Below are positions 62,769 through 64,000 of a stretch of DNA of 64,000 nt, piece by piece; the stretch's first letter is position 1; each line of letters opens with the position of its first letter. The notes under the pieces were generated by a model that had not been told where the DNA came from, did not search any database, and was given only the letters and a program-made list of their open reading frames with translations. This DNA comes from a virus. Position numbers and translations under genes: made by a program. The stretch spans positions 264,097-328,096 of the IMG/VR virus record IMGVR_UViG_3300040801_001224; one strand, given 5' to 3'.

Positions 62769-63040
62769 AAGAATTATTAGAACCAGTTAAGAATGCGAAT
62801 GTAGGATACTGCCAAGACACAATGAACTTTTTCAATTACTTTGAACAAGACGGTGATCTTTTCGCAATTAAGGGCAAGCCCTTCACCGGCATATTGGGTG
62901 ATAATAGTAGTAAGGGTATGTTATTTATTGTTGATGGTGATGACTATGAACCAGAACATTACCTCGCAATACTAAAGGATACGTTTAGTATAGAGTTTGA
63001 CGAACAAGACGAAATGGCATTTAGGCTGAAATACTTATGA
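62765..63040 (+). CDS. FKL-box family protein, YL ending
   Basis: 91 aa. Head differs from its neighbours (MKELLEPVKNANVGYCQD); tail IEFDEQDEMAFRLKYL. TTATGA junctions. Confidence 0.67.
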   Translation: MKELLEPVKNANVGYCQDTMNFFNYFEQDGDLFAIKGKPFTGILGDNSSKGMLFIVDGDDYEPEHYLAILKDTFSIEFDEQDEMAFRLKYL

Positions 63041-63231
63041 CTATAGACGAAAGCAAATATAATTACATAGGCCATTATTTTAACGATAATGATGTTAGCT
63101 TACCTACACTGGAGTACCTTGATAGCACTTGGATTGAAATATCATGGGATAAAGATAGGTCTGCCTTAGTTGAAACGCCCATTAGTATCGATGATGAAAC
63201 AGACCTATATCTGAGGATGAAGTACTTATGA
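63037..63231 (+). CDS. FKL-box family, YIG/YL subtype
   Basis: 64 aa. IDESKYNYIGHYF head, ISIDDETDLYLRMKYL tail; TTATGA junctions. Confidence 0.67.
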   Translation: MTIDESKYNYIGHYFNDNDVSLPTLEYLDSTWIEISWDKDRSALVETPISIDDETDLYLRMKYL

Positions 63232-63467
63232 ATGATATAGACATACACTCACTAGAACATAGTCGTTTAGGCATAATGGAGTTCCTGGATAAGCATGACA
63301 TTGACTATATAACCCTGTTTGAGGATAAACGCAATCCAAGAAAAGGTATTGCTACGCACAGAATATACAGTGAAGAGTCACAGTTGTTATTTAAATTGAA
63401 GTTTAACGACTATAAGGGTTTTGTTGACGCATTGATAGCTGAAGAAAACGAGGGACTTCATGATTGA
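63228..63467 (+). CDS. FKL-box family protein
   Basis: 79 aa. MEFLDKHDIDYITLF then RIYSEESQLLFKLKFND and a helix. 8-nt overlap with the next. Confidence 0.67.
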   Translation: MNDIDIHSLEHSRLGIMEFLDKHDIDYITLFEDKRNPRKGIATHRIYSEESQLLFKLKFNDYKGFVDALIAEENEGLHD

Positions 63468-63714
63468 CGGCGAAGAGATTAGGGTAGAATACATGCCATA
63501 TGCTGACTTAGCGTGGGATGATATTGGCGACACGGTGGAAGGATTAAACGATGAAGGCCCTTATATACTAAGTTTTGATCCTTTCGGTAACGAACGTTTA
63601 TATGCTAGAATAGACGATACAGCGTACGAAGGGTTAGCATCCTACATGGTGCTTGCTCCGGAGTCCTTAATCAGCGAAGAAGAGCTGTTATTCTATAGGT
63701 TAAAGTATGCTTGA
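63460..63714 (+). CDS. FKL-box family protein
   Basis: 84 aa. Acidic; tail LISEEELLFYRLKYA at the C-terminus. Confidence 0.66.
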   Translation: MIDGEEIRVEYMPYADLAWDDIGDTVEGLNDEGPYILSFDPFGNERLYARIDDTAYEGLASYMVLAPESLISEEELLFYRLKYA

Positions 63715-63931
63715 GATAGAGTTCATGAGCGCATATGAAGCGGCACACCGGAAAGTGTTAGACGACTATGGCATACGTTACACACGGGGGGATAGCATTA
63801 AGACGGTGAACGGCTCTTCATTAGGAAAGTTTCGTATTAATGATGAGGATGAAATGTTATTCAAGTTAATATTTAACGGTGTGAACGACTTCAAACGACA
63901 AGTACAGCAATCACACACTGAGAGAAGATAA
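63707..63931 (+). CDS. FKL-box family protein
   Basis: 74 aa. HRKVLDDYGIRYTRG then RINDEDEMLFKLIFNG and a helix. TAATG coupling with the next gene. Confidence 0.67.
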   Translation: MLEIEFMSAYEAAHRKVLDDYGIRYTRGDSIKTVNGSSLGKFRINDEDEMLFKLIFNGVNDFKRQVQQSHTERR

Positions 63932-64000
63932 TGGCAAGAATACTTGAAGTTTTGGAATATAGGGACAATAAAATAGAAGGACAGTTTCCCGGCGTAGATG
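63931..64000 (+). CDS. start of a further small gene, cut by the window edge
   Basis: ATG at 63931 overlaps the upstream stop (TAATG). 23 residues are visible (MARILEVLEYRDNKIEG...). Probably another gene of the array; too short to classify. Confidence 0.5.
   Translation, partial: MARILEVLEYRDNKIEGQFPGVD

Noticed and set aside
1-64000. Insertion sequences, CRISPR arrays, rRNA or integrase/attachment sites
   Set aside because: None seen: no transposase-like ORF, no regularly spaced direct repeats with unique spacers, and no tyrosine-recombinase motif.

Overview
The window looks like part of the genome of a large lytic, T4-like dsDNA phage, probably of a marine Gram-negative bacterium. The evidence is indirect but consistent. 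Genes are tightly packed, mostly small, and overlap at ATGA or TAATG junctions. About 20 tRNA or tRNA-like genes are interspersed with free-standing homing endonucleases. Two promoter classes recur: a perfect sigma70-type one (TTGACA-N17-TATAAT, usually with AACCACTT in the spacer) and a T4-late-type one ([GT]ATAAATA or GGTAAATA). No rRNA, ribosomal-protein, IS or CRISPR sequence is visible. No terminase, portal, capsid or polymerase gene falls inside the window, so the phage assignment is an inference. Names of families below rest on reading motifs, not on database searches.

Layout. (1) 0-12.2 kb: a tRNA array (Ile, Cys, Met, Gln, Pro, Leu, Thr, Ala, Gly, Asn, Pro, Asp, a CTA-anticodon oddity, Arg, Val, Arg, Leu, Leu) mixed with two HNH and one GIY-YIG endonucleases, two lipoproteins (one a metzincin-type protease), a CheW homologue, a glutaredoxin, a QueC-like enzyme and three structured RNAs. 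One of these is an about 870-nt RNA with a tRNA embedded in it, resembling the GOLLD class. (2) 12.2-26.7 kb: small genes, a Bfd-like ferredoxin, a nucleotide-sugar dehydrogenase, a full-length PilY1-like protein, UV-damage endonuclease, a glutaredoxin-peroxiredoxin operon, and a run of proteins with capsid-targeting-like N-termini ending in a probable amidoligase. (3) 26.7-27.6 kb: a second tRNA-Leu(TAA) followed by another about 770-nt structured RNA. (4) 28-41 kb: MoxR-type ATPase, a minus-strand group of surface-type proteins (SPRY, F5/8C-like, small lipoprotein, BTLCP peptidase), a LemA-like operon, an NAD salvage pair (NMNAT-Nudix plus nicotinamide phosphoribosyltransferase), a VWA metallopeptidase that probably partners the MoxR ATPase, and an HNH endonuclease. 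(5) 41.7-52.4 kb: small genes, a minus-strand GNAT/methyltransferase/glycosyltransferase-like operon and a GH6-type cellulase. (6) 52.4-64 kb: beta-sandwich paralogues, a PP-loop ATPase, and a dense array of tiny paralogous genes.

Two window-wide patterns stand out. First, about 35 tiny proteins, most densely at 55-64 kb, share a C-terminal signature that I call here the FKL box: F-x-x-x-[DE]-[DE]-x-x-x-F-[KR]-L-x-[FY]. They appear to be one greatly expanded family. Second, at 15 genes the late-type promoter ends exactly 5 nt before the ATG, and at 6 genes the sigma70 TATAAT ends exactly 6 nt before the ATG (a seventh has 5 nt). This predicts leaderless mRNAs whose first base is the A of the start codon.

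Taken together the region looks like an accessory and host-takeover segment. It holds translation supply (tRNAs), NAD+ restoration, redox and iron handling, DNA repair or modification, and envelope, pilus or chemotaxis modulation by CheW, PilY1, lipoproteins and GH6. It also holds a large pool of small unknown effectors.
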